A DNA stretch of 64,000 nucleotides from NCBI GenBank assembly GCA_020403045.1, contig JADBYK010000021.1, positions 1-64,000 on the forward strand, written 5' to 3'. A model generated the notes under the pieces. That model had not been told where the DNA came from, made no database searches, and saw nothing but the letters and a program-made list of their open reading frames with translations. The stretch is from Cytophagales bacterium. Its GTDB lineage: Bacteria; Bacteroidota; Bacteroidia; Cytophagales; Cyclobacteriaceae. The translations under genes were made by a program, and so were the position numbers. Below are positions 8,212-17,265 of this stretch, one piece after another; the first letter of the stretch is position 1; each line of letters starts with the position of its first letter.

Positions 8212-8661
8212 ATGACTTTCTTCACTAGCGAATACGAAAGTAAACTTGATGCCAAGGGCAGGCTTGTACTGCCTGCGCGGATCAAAGCCCAGCTACCCGC
8301 CACAGGCGAGGACAGTCAGGAGCTTGTGATCCGCAGAGGCTTTGAGCCATGCTTAATAGTGTATCCGATGGTGGAGTTCAAGAAAGTCTTCTCAAAAATT
8401 TCAGGTCTCAGCGAGTTCAACGAAGAGTACCGCAAACTCCAGCGGAACTTTTTGTCGGGGGTAGTTACAGTAGAGTTAGACGGCAACGGCCGTTTCCTCA
8501 TCCCCAAGAACATGCTCACCTACGCGCAGATTGAAAAGGATGCGATGTTGGTAGGCACAGGAAGCAAAGTTGAGATTTGGAATCCATCAGTCTATGAGAA
8601 GCAATTGATCCAAGACCCAAGTGAGTTGTCGAAGTTGGCAGAAAAGTATTTGAACGAGTAG
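8212..8661 (+). CDS. mraZ: Transcriptional regulator MraZ
   Basis: A 149-aa DNA-binding protein with two SpoVT/AbrB-like halves. The first carries YESKLDAKGRLVLPARIKA (about residues 7-25) and the second VELDGNGRFLIPKNM; both show the family's D-x3-R pattern. MraZ forms a ring and controls its own dcw operon. It is the first gene of the cluster and stands directly downstream of the three-box operator, which supports autoregulation. The start ATG at 8212 fits the family length. A hairpin-array gap of 169 bp separates it from the S23-like gene. Confidence 0.95.
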   Translation: MTFFTSEYESKLDAKGRLVLPARIKAQLPATGEDSQELVIRRGFEPCLIVYPMVEFKKVFSKISGLSEFNEEYRKLQRNFLSGVVTVELDGNGRFLIPKNMLTYAQIEKDAMLVGTGSKVEIWNPSVYEKQLIQDPSELSKLAEKYLNE

Positions 8662-8672
8662 CTGAATCTTTT

Positions 8673-8814
8673 GGCTGCAAGCCGCAGGCCATATGCAACA
8701 CGCTGCTAGTGCAAATTATGTAATGCGAATGAAGCATTAGCTCGTTTATTGAAAACCTGAAAACAAATTATAACCGATTATAGCCTGCGGCATGAAGCAA
8801 GAAGCCTGTGGCCA
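8673..8814. repeat. 7-nt word arrays (family 1), inverted pair 5' of S23-like gene
   Basis: A reverse-orientation array at 8673-8706 (begins GGCTGCAAGCCGCAGG) and a forward array at 8783-8814 (begins GCCTGCGGCATGAAGC) are built from degenerate 7-nt words of the type GCNNSNT. They can pair with each other and, for the first, with the array at 9196-9230 on the far side of the S23-like gene. Confidence 0.7.
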
Positions 8815-8830
8815 CTAAGCGAAGGTAGCA

Positions 8831-9190
8831 ATGAAAGACTTTAAAAAGCTTTTGATTTGGCAATTGGGAATGGAGATAGTTGATAGCGTATATGGTATAG
8901 TGCCAATGCTTCCGCAAGAGGAGAGATACGGATTACGCTCTCAGATTACCCGGAGCGCTGTATCAATACCTAGTAACATTGCCGAAGGGAGTGCAAAGCG
9001 TAGTACTAAGGAGAAATTAAAGTTTGTGGAGATTAGTCTGGGGTCTGCCTTTGAATTGGAGACCCAAATGTTGGCAGTTGGAAGAAGAAAATGGATAGAA
9101 CAAAAATTGATTGATGAGATCATAGATAATGTGAGAAAGGAGCAGAGTATGATTTCAAAGTTCATTGAGAAACTAGAGAGTGAATTGTAA
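8831..9190 (+). CDS. S23-like four-helix bundle protein, copy 1
   Basis: A 119-aa all-helical protein of the family first seen as ORFs inside 23S rRNA intervening sequences (S23/IVP) and related to the Avd-type bundles. Typical features are LLIWQLGMEIVDSVY, YGLRSQITRSAVSIPSNIAEG and a Lys/Glu-rich C-terminal helix. The molecular role is unknown; nucleic-acid binding has been suggested for the family. Its placement between mraZ and rsmH is unusual, since these are normally adjacent. It is flanked on both sides by family-1 repeat arrays, which suggests insertion as a unit. Confidence 0.88.
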   Translation: MKDFKKLLIWQLGMEIVDSVYGIVPMLPQEERYGLRSQITRSAVSIPSNIAEGSAKRSTKEKLKFVEISLGSAFELETQMLAVGRRKWIEQKLIDEIIDNVRKEQSMISKFIEKLESEL

Positions 9191-9195
9191 CAGTC

Positions 9196-9230
9196 GCTGC
9201 CTGCAGCATGTGGCCTGCAGCCTGTGGCAC
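9196..9230. repeat. 7-nt word array (family 1), 3' of S23-like gene
   Basis: A forward array (GCCTGCAGCATG and following), nearly the same as the one at 8783-8814 and complementary to that at 8673-8706. It ends 14 bp before the rsmH start. Confidence 0.7.
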
Positions 9231-9244
9231 AGAAGGAAGAAGTA

Positions 9245-10147
9245 ATGATGTACCACAAACCGGTAATGTTAGCAGAGTGCATTGAAGCTTTGCAAATAAA
9301 GCCAGACGGAACATACGTAGATGTAACTTTTGGTGGAGGTGGGCACAGTTTAAAGATTCTCGAGCAGTTGACAGAAGGCAGGTTGATTGCTTTTGATCAG
9401 GATGAAGATGCCAAGAGGCAGGCGGATAATATTCAGAGTCGTTCTTTTACATTTTGTCAGGCGAACTTCAGATACATGAAGCAGTATTTGAAGTTGAATG
9501 GAATAACCAAGGTCAATGGTATTCTTGCCGATTTAGGAATTTCATCGCACCAGATTGATTCGGCCGCGCGGGGTTTCTCTACCCGATTTGATGGCCCCTT
9601 GGATATGCGGATGGATAAAAAAGGATCGGTGAGTGCCGCTAAAATATTGAATGAGTACTCAGAGGCAGAGTTGCATAAGATGTTGGGCATTTATGGGGAG
9701 GTGAAAAATGCGAAGACCTTGGCAGGTTTAATCGTAAAGCAGAGAGCTATAAAAAAGTTTGATCGCATAAATGATCTGATCGGTTTGCTGAAGACAGTTG
9801 CTCCACGAGGAAAGGAGTTTAAGTATTTCGCCCAGGTGTTTCAGGCGTTGCGCATCGTAGTGAATGAAGAGATGCAGGCACTTGAAGATTTTTTGCACCA
9901 ATGTGGCGAGGTGATGGAAGTAGGAGGAAGGCTGGTGGTGATGAGTTACCACTCGCTTGAAGACAGACTGGTGAAGAACTACATCAATAGTGGCAAAATG
10001 TATGGCGAAGTGGAGAAAGATTTTTACGGAAACAAAGTAAGGCCTTTTGAGGCGATCAATCGAAAACCGATTGAAGCATCCGAAGAAGAAGTAAATGAAA
10101 ATAACAGAGCAAGGAGCGCAAAATTGAGAGTAGCAGAAAGAGTTTGA
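9245..10147 (+). CDS. rsmH: 16S rRNA (cytosine-1402-N4)-methyltransferase RsmH
   Basis: A SAM-dependent methyltransferase, 300 aa from ATG 9245, which methylates C1402 of 16S rRNA. It carries the N-terminal HKPVMLAECIEAL, the SAM-binding DVTFGGGGHS, LADLGISSHQID, and the C-terminal MSYHSLEDRLVKN and RAKLRVAERV-like ending. The GTG at 9224 lies inside the repeat array, so the ATG at 9245 (or 9248) is preferred. This is the second standard dcw gene, displaced from mraZ by the S23-like insert. Confidence 0.95.
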   Translation: MMYHKPVMLAECIEALQIKPDGTYVDVTFGGGGHSLKILEQLTEGRLIAFDQDEDAKRQADNIQSRSFTFCQANFRYMKQYLKLNGITKVNGILADLGISSHQIDSAARGFSTRFDGPLDMRMDKKGSVSAAKILNEYSEAELHKMLGIYGEVKNAKTLAGLIVKQRAIKKFDRINDLIGLLKTVAPRGKEFKYFAQVFQALRIVVNEEMQALEDFLHQCGEVMEVGGRLVVMSYHSLEDRLVKNYINSGKMYGEVEKDFYGNKVRPFEAINRKPIEASEEEVNENNRARSAKLRVAERV

Positions 10148-10156
10148 TTGGATTTT

Positions 10157-10277
10157 GGCTGCAAGCTGCATGCCACAGGCTGCAAGCTGAGTCACCCAAT
10201 TTTAACCCTTAGAAAATTTGTAGGTAGTAAGTTTTAGAGTAGACCTAACAGCTTGAAGCATGTGGCTTGAGGCTTGT
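10157..10277. repeat. 7-nt word arrays (family 1) between rsmH and ftsL
   Basis: A reverse array at 10157-10191 (GGCTGCAAGCTGCATGCC...) faces a forward array at 10249-10277 (CAGCTTGAAGCATGTGGC...) across about 57 nt of A+T-rich sequence. Together they form a long imperfect inverted repeat in the dcw transcript, ending 8 nt before ftsL. Confidence 0.75.
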
Positions 10278-10285
10278 AACAATAT

Positions 10286-10702
10286 ATGGGAGTTATGTCA
10301 GAAAACAAATTCAGAATAGAGCCACCACAAAAAGCAAATGAGCCACGCGTGAAGCCTGCGGTTCGGGCTAGCGGTAATGGCAAAAGTGTTTTTTCGGGGC
10401 TAGAGAAGCGGCTGAAGTTAGAGAGCTATTTTGAAGATGGATTTCCGGTGCAATACCTGCCCAAAATATTGTTTGTCGTGTTGTTGAGTTTGATCTACAT
10501 CAGTAACACGCACTATGCTGAAAAAACGACCCGTCAAATAGATCGCGCCCAAACGGAAGTTCAAGATCTGCGAGCCGATTATACCACGCTCAAATCGGAC
10601 GTCATGTTTGCAAGTAAACAAAGTGAAGTAGCAAGACGAGTGAAGCCATTAGGATTGAAGGAAAGTTTAAACCCACCTTTTAAAATAGTACTGAAAAACT
10701 AA
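10286..10702 (+). CDS. ftsL: FtsL-like cell division protein
   Basis: A 138-aa bitopic membrane protein with a basic cytoplasmic N-terminus, one transmembrane helix (about ILFVVLLSLIYIS) and a periplasmic heptad-type coiled coil (TTRQIDRAQTEVQDLRADY). This is the layout of FtsL, which joins FtsQ and FtsB to hold FtsW-FtsI at the septum. Sequence identity to classical FtsL is low, so the call rests on topology and on its position between rsmH and ftsI. ATG 10295 is an alternative start. Its stop codon overlaps the ftsI start (TAATG). Confidence 0.82.
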   Translation: MGVMSENKFRIEPPQKANEPRVKPAVRASGNGKSVFSGLEKRLKLESYFEDGFPVQYLPKILFVVLLSLIYISNTHYAEKTTRQIDRAQTEVQDLRADYTTLKSDVMFASKQSEVARRVKPLGLKESLNPPFKIVLKN

Positions 10703-12792
10703 TGAACATAAAGCAATCCATATTAGTAAGAGTAAGAGTCGCATTTTTGTGCGTCCTCATTTTTGCTATTTGTGTGGGTGCTAAAATAGGACACATTCAA
10801 ATTGTGGAAGGCGAGAAGTGGGCCAAGATGAGTGAAGAAATCAACTTTGACTATAAAAAGGTAAAGGCCACCCGTGGCAATATTTATTCAGACAATGGAA
10901 GTCTGCTCGCAACTAGTCTTCCTTTCTATAAAGTAGCCATTGATCCTACCCTGGCTAAGGAAGAAATTTTTAGACAAGGGATTGACTCGCTTTCTTGGTT
11001 TTTGTCCAGGTATTACAAAGACCGGTCTGCAAAGGAGTACAAAGAAATGCTGAAGGATGCGCGGGCCACGGGTAAACAATATGTTACCATTAATCGCAAG
11101 CGGATCAATTACCAAACAAAAAAAGAAATGATGAGTTGGCCCATCTTCCGCGATGGCCGCTACAAGGGTGGAGTGATTTTTGAAAAAATGGATGTGCGCT
11201 ATCGGCCCTTCTCGAATTTGAGCCGAAGAACCGTTGGATTTGTAAATGAAGATGGAAAAGGCGCAGGGTTAGAATATAGTTTTGATGAGGCATTGGGTGG
11301 ACAAGACGGGGAGGCCTTGTTTCAAAAAATTGCAGGCGGTACGTGGAAGCCTGTATTTGATGCGAACAACATCAAAGCCATTGATGGCATGGATATTCAA
11401 ACAACCATTGATATCAATCTTCAGGATGTTGCAGAGACTTCACTTCATCGCGCCATGCAGGCACACAATGCAGATGAAGGTACGGTTGTGGTAATGGAAG
11501 TGAAAACGGGACACATCAAGGCTATTTCAAATTTAACGGCCGATGGGCGAGGTGGTTTTCAAGAAGAATTTAATCACGCAGTAGGTGGCTCCATTGAGCC
11601 GGGTTCTACTTTTAAGTTAGTGACGATGATGGCTTTGTTAGAAGAAACGAACATTGAATTAACTGACACGATCAACACGGGTAATGGTGAGTACAAGTTT
11701 TACAACCGGATAGTACGCGACCATGATGAAGGGGGGTACGGAAAAATTACGATTAAGCGCGCGTTTGAACTCTCTTCAAATATTGCCATGGCCAAATTGA
11801 TGGATAAGCATTTTGGCACAAAGCCCTCCAAGTTTTTAGAATATGTCGACAGATTGAAACTATCTACGCCACTTGGATTGCAGATCACCGGAGAGTCGTA
11901 CCCGAAAATCACGCGCCCTAAAGATAAAAACTGGAGCGGCATAACACTTCCCTGGATGGCCTACGGCTATGGGTTTGAAATTTCACCACTGCACACCTTG
12001 ACTTTGTATAATGCAATTGCCAACGATGGCAAAATGATTAAACCTGTTTTTGTCACTTCGGTCAGTGAGGCCGATCGGATCAAACAAGAATACGAAACGG
12101 AAAAGATCGATTCAAAAATATGTTCTTCAAAAACACTGAAGCAATTGCAGCTTCTTTTGGAAGGTGTGGTGGATAATGGCACTGCAAAAAACTTAAAAAA
12201 TAGCTACTATCGCATTGCGGGAAAAACCGGTACTGCTCAAATATTAAAAGACGGCCGATATGAGAAAAGATATGTTACTTCATTTGTTGGTTTCTTTCCT
12301 GCCCATGCGCCAAAATATTCAGCCATCGTATTAGTAAAAAACCCACGTGGCATCTATCAATATGGAAATAGCGTAGCAGGCCCGGTGTTTAAAGACATTG
12401 CAGACAATATTTATTCAAGAGATATTAATCTTCACACGGCCATGGAGAAAGCAAAAATGTCAGAGCCGGGTGTGTTTCCAACTATTCGTGCGGGAAAGCA
12501 AGACGAGTTGACAATGATTGCGAATGAATTGGGTGTTTCTAATCACACAGCCACCGAAGAAGAATGGACCAAGACATCAAAAAACGGAAACGCTATTGTG
12601 TGGAAGAAGAATGCTATTGTTAAAGATCATGTTCCGGATGTTACAGGGATGACATTTAGAGATGCTATTTTCTTGTTAGAGAAAACAGGACTTCGGGTTT
12701 CATACGAAGGAAAAGGCAGGGTGTCTGGTCAGTCTATATCACCGGGAACAAAAATAAGCAGGGGCGCTAGAATTTATCTGAGACTAAGTTAA
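10702..12792 (+). CDS. ftsI: Division-specific transpeptidase FtsI (PBP3/PBP2x-like) with C-terminal PASTA domain
   Basis: A 696-aa class B penicillin-binding protein that crosslinks septal peptidoglycan. It has one N-terminal membrane anchor, a dimerisation domain, then a transpeptidase domain with Ser302-x-x-Lys305 (GSTFK), Ser358-x-Asn360 (SSN) and Lys508-Thr-Gly (AGKTGTAQ). The last 60 or so residues (HVPDVTGMTFRDAIFLLEK) form a PASTA domain, common in Bacteroidota FtsI and absent from the E. coli protein. It is translationally coupled to ftsL and murE by TAATG overlaps. Confidence 0.95.
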   Translation: MNIKQSILVRVRVAFLCVLIFAICVGAKIGHIQIVEGEKWAKMSEEINFDYKKVKATRGNIYSDNGSLLATSLPFYKVAIDPTLAKEEIFRQGIDSLSWFLSRYYKDRSAKEYKEMLKDARATGKQYVTINRKRINYQTKKEMMSWPIFRDGRYKGGVIFEKMDVRYRPFSNLSRRTVGFVNEDGKGAGLEYSFDEALGGQDGEALFQKIAGGTWKPVFDANNIKAIDGMDIQTTIDINLQDVAETSLHRAMQAHNADEGTVVVMEVKTGHIKAISNLTADGRGGFQEEFNHAVGGSIEPGSTFKLVTMMALLEETNIELTDTINTGNGEYKFYNRIVRDHDEGGYGKITIKRAFELSSNIAMAKLMDKHFGTKPSKFLEYVDRLKLSTPLGLQITGESYPKITRPKDKNWSGITLPWMAYGYGFEISPLHTLTLYNAIANDGKMIKPVFVTSVSEADRIKQEYETEKIDSKICSSKTLKQLQLLLEGVVDNGTAKNLKNSYYRIAGKTGTAQILKDGRYEKRYVTSFVGFFPAHAPKYSAIVLVKNPRGIYQYGNSVAGPVFKDIADNIYSRDINLHTAMEKAKMSEPGVFPTIRAGKQDELTMIANELGVSNHTATEEEWTKTSKNGNAIVWKKNAIVKDHVPDVTGMTFRDAIFLLEKTGLRVSYEGKGRVSGQSISPGTKISRGARIYLRLS

Positions 12793-14255
12793 TGGCTATT
12801 CTTAAAGACATATTGTACAAAGTACCGATCACTTCTACTTCAGGTAGCACTGATGTGGATATCAATGCGATCTGTTTTGATTCTAGAAAAGTCAAAGAAG
12901 GTTCGTTATTTATTGCTATCAAGGGCACGCAATCAGATGGGCACGGCTTTATTGACAAGGCAGTTTCATTGGGTGCTGTCGCCATTGTCGTGGAAAAACT
13001 TCCAGAATTAATTTCTGACAAAGCTACCTATGTAGCTGTCAAAGATAGCGCTCAAGCGTTGGGAATTATTGCATCCAATTTTTACGGGAACCCTTCCGGA
13101 AAATTAAAATTAGTAGGAGTGACAGGAACCAATGGGAAGACAACTGTTGCCACGTTGCTTTATAAATTATTTTCCTCTTTAGGATATCGCTGCGGAATGT
13201 TGTCCACAGTTGTGAATAAGATTGTGGACAAAGATTTTGCTTCTACGCATACGACCCCGGACCCCATTCAAATAAACGAGCTTCTGGTAAGTATGCTCGA
13301 AGCGGGCTGTACACATTGTTTTATGGAAGTTAGTTCTCACGCAGTTGCACAGGGTCGCATTGCGGGATTGCATTTTGTAGGCGCACTCTTTACCAACATT
13401 ACACATGATCACCTGGATTATCACCGTACGTTCGAGAGTTATATCCGAGCTAAGAAAGGATTTTTTGATGGTTTGTCATCTGATGCTTTTGCGCTAGTTA
13501 ATATCGATGACAAGCGCGGCATGGTGATGCTTCAAAATACCAAAGCGCAAAAGAAAACTTTTGCGTTGAAGAAAATGGCAGATTACAAAGCCAAAATCAT
13601 TACCAATTCGATTGAAGGACTGGAGTTGGAGATTGGTGAACGCAATGTTTGGTTTAAGTTAATTGGTGACTTTAACGCGTATAATCTTCTTACGGTGTAC
13701 GGTGCTGCGTGCTTGATGGGCGAAGACTCAGATACAATTCTTCTCAAACTTTCCGCATTGACTACCGCTCCCGGAAGATTTGAGTTGGTATTACCGGGTT
13801 CCAAATTCACAGCTATTGTTGACTACGCACATACCCCAGATGCGTTAAAGAATGTGTTGGAGACAATCGAACATTTTAGAACCGGTCAAGAGCAAGTAAT
13901 CGCAGTTGTTGGTTGTGGTGGCGATCGTGACAAAACGAAGAGACCGCTCATGGCTGCGGTGGCATGTAAGTATTCCAATAAAGTAATTTTCACTTCTGAC
14001 AACCCAAGGAGTGAAGATCCACTCGAAATCATTAAGGAGATGCAAACCGGTGTTGGGCCAACCGATGCTAAAAAAACATTGGTGATGGTGGACCGAGAGG
14101 AAGCGATCAAAACCGCTTGCATGTTGGCAAAAGAGAAGGACATTATTATCGTGGCCGGTAAAGGGCATGAAAATTATCAGGAAATAAAAGGGGTCAAGCA
14201 TCCATTTGATGATAAAGAAGTGCTTACAAGGATGTTAAAAATGTTTGCGAATTAA
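12792..14255 (+). CDS. murE: UDP-MurNAc-L-Ala-D-Glu:meso-diaminopimelate ligase MurE
   Basis: A cytoplasmic ATP-dependent ligase, 487 aa, adding the third residue of the stem peptide. The P-loop [21 protein letters not shown], the MEVSSHA motif and ITHDHLDYH are clear. The specificity motif DNPR at residues 403-406 (SDNPRSEDP) marks a meso-diaminopimelate enzyme rather than a lysine one. Both ends overlap neighbours by one base (TAATG), indicating coupled translation. Confidence 0.96.
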   Translation: MAILKDILYKVPITSTSGSTDVDINAICFDSRKVKEGSLFIAIKGTQSDGHGFIDKAVSLGAVAIVVEKLPELISDKATYVAVKDSAQALGIIASNFYGNPSGKLKLVGVTGTNGKTTVATLLYKLFSSLGYRCGMLSTVVNKIVDKDFASTHTTPDPIQINELLVSMLEAGCTHCFMEVSSHAVAQGRIAGLHFVGALFTNITHDHLDYHRTFESYIRAKKGFFDGLSSDAFALVNIDDKRGMVMLQNTKAQKKTFALKKMADYKAKIITNSIEGLELEIGERNVWFKLIGDFNAYNLLTVYGAACLMGEDSDTILLKLSALTTAPGRFELVLPGSKFTAIVDYAHTPDALKNVLETIEHFRTGQEQVIAVVGCGGDRDKTKRPLMAAVACKYSNKVIFTSDNPRSEDPLEIIKEMQTGVGPTDAKKTLVMVDREEAIKTACMLAKEKDIIIVAGKGHENYQEIKGVKHPFDDKEVLTRMLKMFAN

Positions 14256-15478
14256 TGCTGTACTATTTATTTGACTATATCGAAAAAAACTTTGATTTCC
14301 CGGGAGCCGGGTTGTTTCAATACATTTCGTTCCGAGCAGGAATGGCCGCTGTTCTTTCCTTATTAATAACGATCACATTCGGAAAAAAATTGATCAACTT
14401 CTTGCGTAAAAAGCAAGTGGGCGAAGACATTCGTGACTTAGGATTAGAAGGTCAATTGCAGAAAAAGGGCACACCTACAATGGGAGGCATTATTATCATC
14501 GCTGCGATCTTGATTCCAACGTTGCTGATGGCAAAGCTCGACAACGTCTATATCATTTTGTTGGTAGCCACCACCATTTGGCTCGGGCTAATCGGATTCT
14601 TAGATGACTACATAAAAGTATTTAAAAAGAATAAAGAAGGATTGGCCGGTCGATTTAAAATTGTCGGTCAAGTTTCCATTGGCTTGATTGTTGGGCTTAC
14701 ACTCTTTTTCAATGACAATGTCGTTATCCGTGAGAAGTCAACTCCCTCTGTCGCAAGCATCGAAATAGCTGCAATTCCCGCTGATGTAAAATCAGAGTAT
14801 GATGTCAAATCAACAAAAACAACGGTGCCTTTTTTAAAGAACAATGAATTTGACTATAGCAGTTTGATATCCTGGTGGAATGCTGATTACACATGGATCG
14901 TCTATACGCTTTTTGTCATATTTATCATCACGGCAGTTTCAAATGGAGCGAATATTACAGATGGCATTGATGGACTTGCAGCTGGAACTTCTGCGATTAT
15001 CGGACTCACGCTTGCGATATTCGCTTACCTCTCAGGTCGTGTTGACTTTAGTACGTACCTGAATATTATGTACATCCCTAACTTGGGAGAGCTGGTAATT
15101 TTCTGTACTGCTTTTGTGGGTGCGTGCCTTGGCTTTCTATGGTACAACTCTTACCCGGCACAAGTATTCATGGGTGACACCGGAAGTTTATCGATGGGAG
15201 GAATCATTGCGGTTTTAGCTCTAGCTGTAAGAAAGGAATTGATGATCCCGCTTTTATGTGGAATCTTCTTGGTGGAGTTGGTTTCGGTAATGATGCAGGT
15301 GACCTACTTTAAATACACCAAAAAGAAATATGGCGAAGGCAGAAGAATATTACTGATGTCTCCCCTTCACCATCACTACCAGAAAAAGCAAATTCATGAA
15401 TCTAAGATTGTAACGCGATTTTGGATTGTGGGAATACTATTGGCTATTGTTAGTCTGGCAACATTAAAGTTAAGATGA
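14255..15478 (+). CDS. mraY: Phospho-MurNAc-pentapeptide transferase MraY
   Basis: An integral membrane enzyme, 407 aa, that makes lipid I on undecaprenyl phosphate. It shows [19 protein letters not shown], the [12 protein letters not shown] motif, [12 protein letters not shown] and the C-terminal SPLHHHYQ. About ten transmembrane segments are visible. A hydrophilic insertion of roughly 50 residues (around [16 protein letters not shown] to NNEFDYSSL) makes it longer than the E. coli enzyme, as is usual in Bacteroidota. It overlaps murD by four bases (ATGA). Confidence 0.96.
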   Translation: MLYYLFDYIEKNFDFPGAGLFQYISFRAGMAAVLSLLITITFGKKLINFLRKKQVGEDIRDLGLEGQLQKKGTPTMGGIIIIAAILIPTLLMAKLDNVYIILLVATTIWLGLIGFLDDYIKVFKKNKEGLAGRFKIVGQVSIGLIVGLTLFFNDNVVIREKSTPSVASIEIAAIPADVKSEYDVKSTKTTVPFLKNNEFDYSSLISWWNADYTWIVYTLFVIFIITAVSNGANITDGIDGLAAGTSAIIGLTLAIFAYLSGRVDFSTYLNIMYIPNLGELVIFCTAFVGACLGFLWYNSYPAQVFMGDTGSLSMGGIIAVLALAVRKELMIPLLCGIFLVELVSVMMQVTYFKYTKKKYGEGRRILLMSPLHHHYQKKQIHESKIVTRFWIVGILLAIVSLATLKLR

Positions 15479-16860
15479 GCAAAAGAGTAGTCATATTAGG
15501 ATCAGGCGAAAGCGGAACAGGCGCAGCTATTTTAGCGAAAGCGAAGGGCTATGAGGTTTTTGTTTCTGATCAGGGAACTATCAAAGATCAATATAAGAAT
15601 GAGTTGACCAAAAGTGGTATTTCATTTGAAGAGGGACAACATACATTGGAAAAAATTACCAACGCATCATTAATAATAAAAAGCCCGGGGATTCCCGATA
15701 AAGCAGAGGTTATTAAAAAGGTGAAAGCTGCAGGGATTGAAATTATTGATGAGATTGAATTTGCATTTCGCTATTTGAAGGGAAAAGTAATTGCTATTAC
15801 TGGCACGAATGGAAAGACTACAACCACCTTATTAACGTATCACCTATTGAAGTCGGCTGGAGTTAACGTTGCGTTGGCAGGTAATGTGGGAGAGAGTCTT
15901 GCTCGGAAAGTAGCAACGGCTCATTATGATTGGTACGTGATTGAGATTAGTAGTTTTCAACTGGACGGAACGAAAACATTTCGACCAGATATTGGAATTC
16001 TCTTGAATATTACCCCTGATCATTTGGATCGCTACGAGTACCAAATGCAGAATTATATCAATTCAAAGTTTCGCTTAGTTCAATCGATGAGCTCTTCTGG
16101 ATCTTTTATTTATTACTCAGACGATGCAGTAATAGAAAAAGAGATGGTAAATAAATCAATTTCACCTGTTAAAGTAAGGGTGTCATTAAAATCAAATCCG
16201 AGTGTACCGGTTTATTTTAATGGAAATGAAATGACATTTTCTTTGAATGGCAAATCTTTCTCATTTACACAGGCACAAACCACGTTGAAGGGGCCGCATA
16301 ATTTGATCAATACGATGTCTGCCGTTTCTGCCGCTGTGTTAGCTGGGATTTCGATAGAGAATATTGGAATGGCTTTAAAGACATTTGTTAATGCGCCACA
16401 TCGACTCGAATCAGTTGCAACGATCAATGGTGTTGAATTTGTGAATGATTCCAAAGCGACCAATGTTGATTCAGTGGTTTATGGTCTAGGAAGTTACAAG
16501 GGTCCTCTCGTTTGGATTGCCGGAGGCATTGACAAGGGAAATGATTACACGTTAATTGAGGATCAGGTAAAAGAAAAAGTGCGTGTGTTGATTTGTTTGG
16601 GTAAGGACAACGAGAAACTAAAAAAGGCTTTTAGTGGCAAAGTGAAAGAAATTTACGAAACGCAAAGCGTAAAGGAATTGGCACAACTAGCACTACGCGT
16701 TTCAGAAAAAGGAGATGTTGTTTTGTTATCACCGGCTTGTGCAAGTTTTGACCTTTTTAAGAATTATGAAGATCGTGGCGCACAATTTAGGAATGCAGTA
16801 CTCGAGTTGAAAAATAGTATTGAAGATAAAAGAAGTCAGAATTTAGAAGTCAGAATATAG
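15475..16860 (+). CDS. murD: UDP-MurNAc-L-alanine:D-glutamate ligase MurD
   Basis: An ATP-dependent ligase, 461 aa, adding D-Glu to UDP-MurNAc-L-Ala. It shows an N-terminal Rossmann start ([14 protein letters not shown]), the P-loop [35 protein letters not shown] and [12 protein letters not shown]. The final ten or so residues ([11 protein letters not shown]) are encoded by a 7-nt-word repeat array, so the natural C-terminus has probably been replaced or extended by repeat growth. One base separates its stop from the next ATG. Confidence 0.95.
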   Translation: MSKRVVILGSGESGTGAAILAKAKGYEVFVSDQGTIKDQYKNELTKSGISFEEGQHTLEKITNASLIIKSPGIPDKAEVIKKVKAAGIEIIDEIEFAFRYLKGKVIAITGTNGKTTTTLLTYHLLKSAGVNVALAGNVGESLARKVATAHYDWYVIEISSFQLDGTKTFRPDIGILLNITPDHLDRYEYQMQNYINSKFRLVQSMSSSGSFIYYSDDAVIEKEMVNKSISPVKVRVSLKSNPSVPVYFNGNEMTFSLNGKSFSFTQAQTTLKGPHNLINTMSAVSAAVLAGISIENIGMALKTFVNAPHRLESVATINGVEFVNDSKATNVDSVVYGLGSYKGPLVWIAGGIDKGNDYTLIEDQVKEKVRVLICLGKDNEKLKKAFSGKVKEIYETQSVKELAQLALRVSEKGDVVLLSPACASFDLFKNYEDRGAQFRNAVLELKNSIEDKRSQNLEVRI

Positions 16861-17256
16861 AATGGCCAAAAGAGAACCCGCAAAGTCGTTTAGAGATTTG
16901 ATCGTGTGGCAAAAAGCACATCAGCTTGCTCTTGGCGTATATAAAATGACAAAGTCGTTTCCAAAGGAAGAGTTGTATGGTTCAACGTCACAAGTGAAAA
17001 GATCATCAGTGTCTGTGGCAGCAAACATTGCTGAGGGCTTTAAGAAAAAAGGTAAGGCTGATAAACTTAGATTCTTTAACATCGCTCAAGGTTCTTTGTC
17101 TGAAACAGAATACTATCTGATTTTAGCTAACGACTTAGAATATTTTAATACTGACTTATTGATTGAAGACGTGATTGAAGTAGGTAGGCTTTTAGAATCA
17201 TACATGAGTGCGTTTGAAAACTAATTCTAACTTCTGAATTCTGACTTCTAAATTCT
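16831..17256. repeat. Inverted 7-nt word arrays (family 2) enclosing S23-like copy 2
   Basis: The left array at 16831-16862 and the right array at 17225-17256 are inverted relative to each other and contain a perfect 19-bp inverted repeat: AGAATTTAGAAGTCAGAAT at 16838-16856 and its complement at 17238-17256. The enclosed 363 bp are exactly the S23-like gene, with its start and stop sitting at the inner edges. In RNA this would be a stem with the whole ORF as loop. Confidence 0.85.
16862..17224 (+). CDS. S23-like four-helix bundle protein, copy 2
   Basis: A 120-aa member of the same four-helix bundle family as the protein at 8831-9190, clearly diverged from it. Recognisable parts are FRDLIVWQKAHQLALGVYKM, FPKEELYGSTSQVKRSSVSV and AANIAEGFKKKG. 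It lies between murD and ftsW, genes that are usually contiguous. The inverted repeat around it is the layout described for S23 ORFs inside rRNA intervening sequences, here placed in a protein-coding operon. Function unknown. Confidence 0.88.
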   Translation: MAKREPAKSFRDLIVWQKAHQLALGVYKMTKSFPKEELYGSTSQVKRSSVSVAANIAEGFKKKGKADKLRFFNIAQGSLSETEYYLILANDLEYFNTDLLIEDVIEVGRLLESYMSAFEN

Positions 17257-17265
17257 TTTGATAAA

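Noticed and set aside
8003-8215. 70-aa frame before mraZ
   Set aside because: It runs through the MraZ boxes and promoter; the translation is repeat and operator sequence.
8831-17224. Diversity-generating retroelement (S23/Avd-like proteins)
   Set aside because: No reverse transcriptase, template repeat or variable repeat pair is seen in the window.
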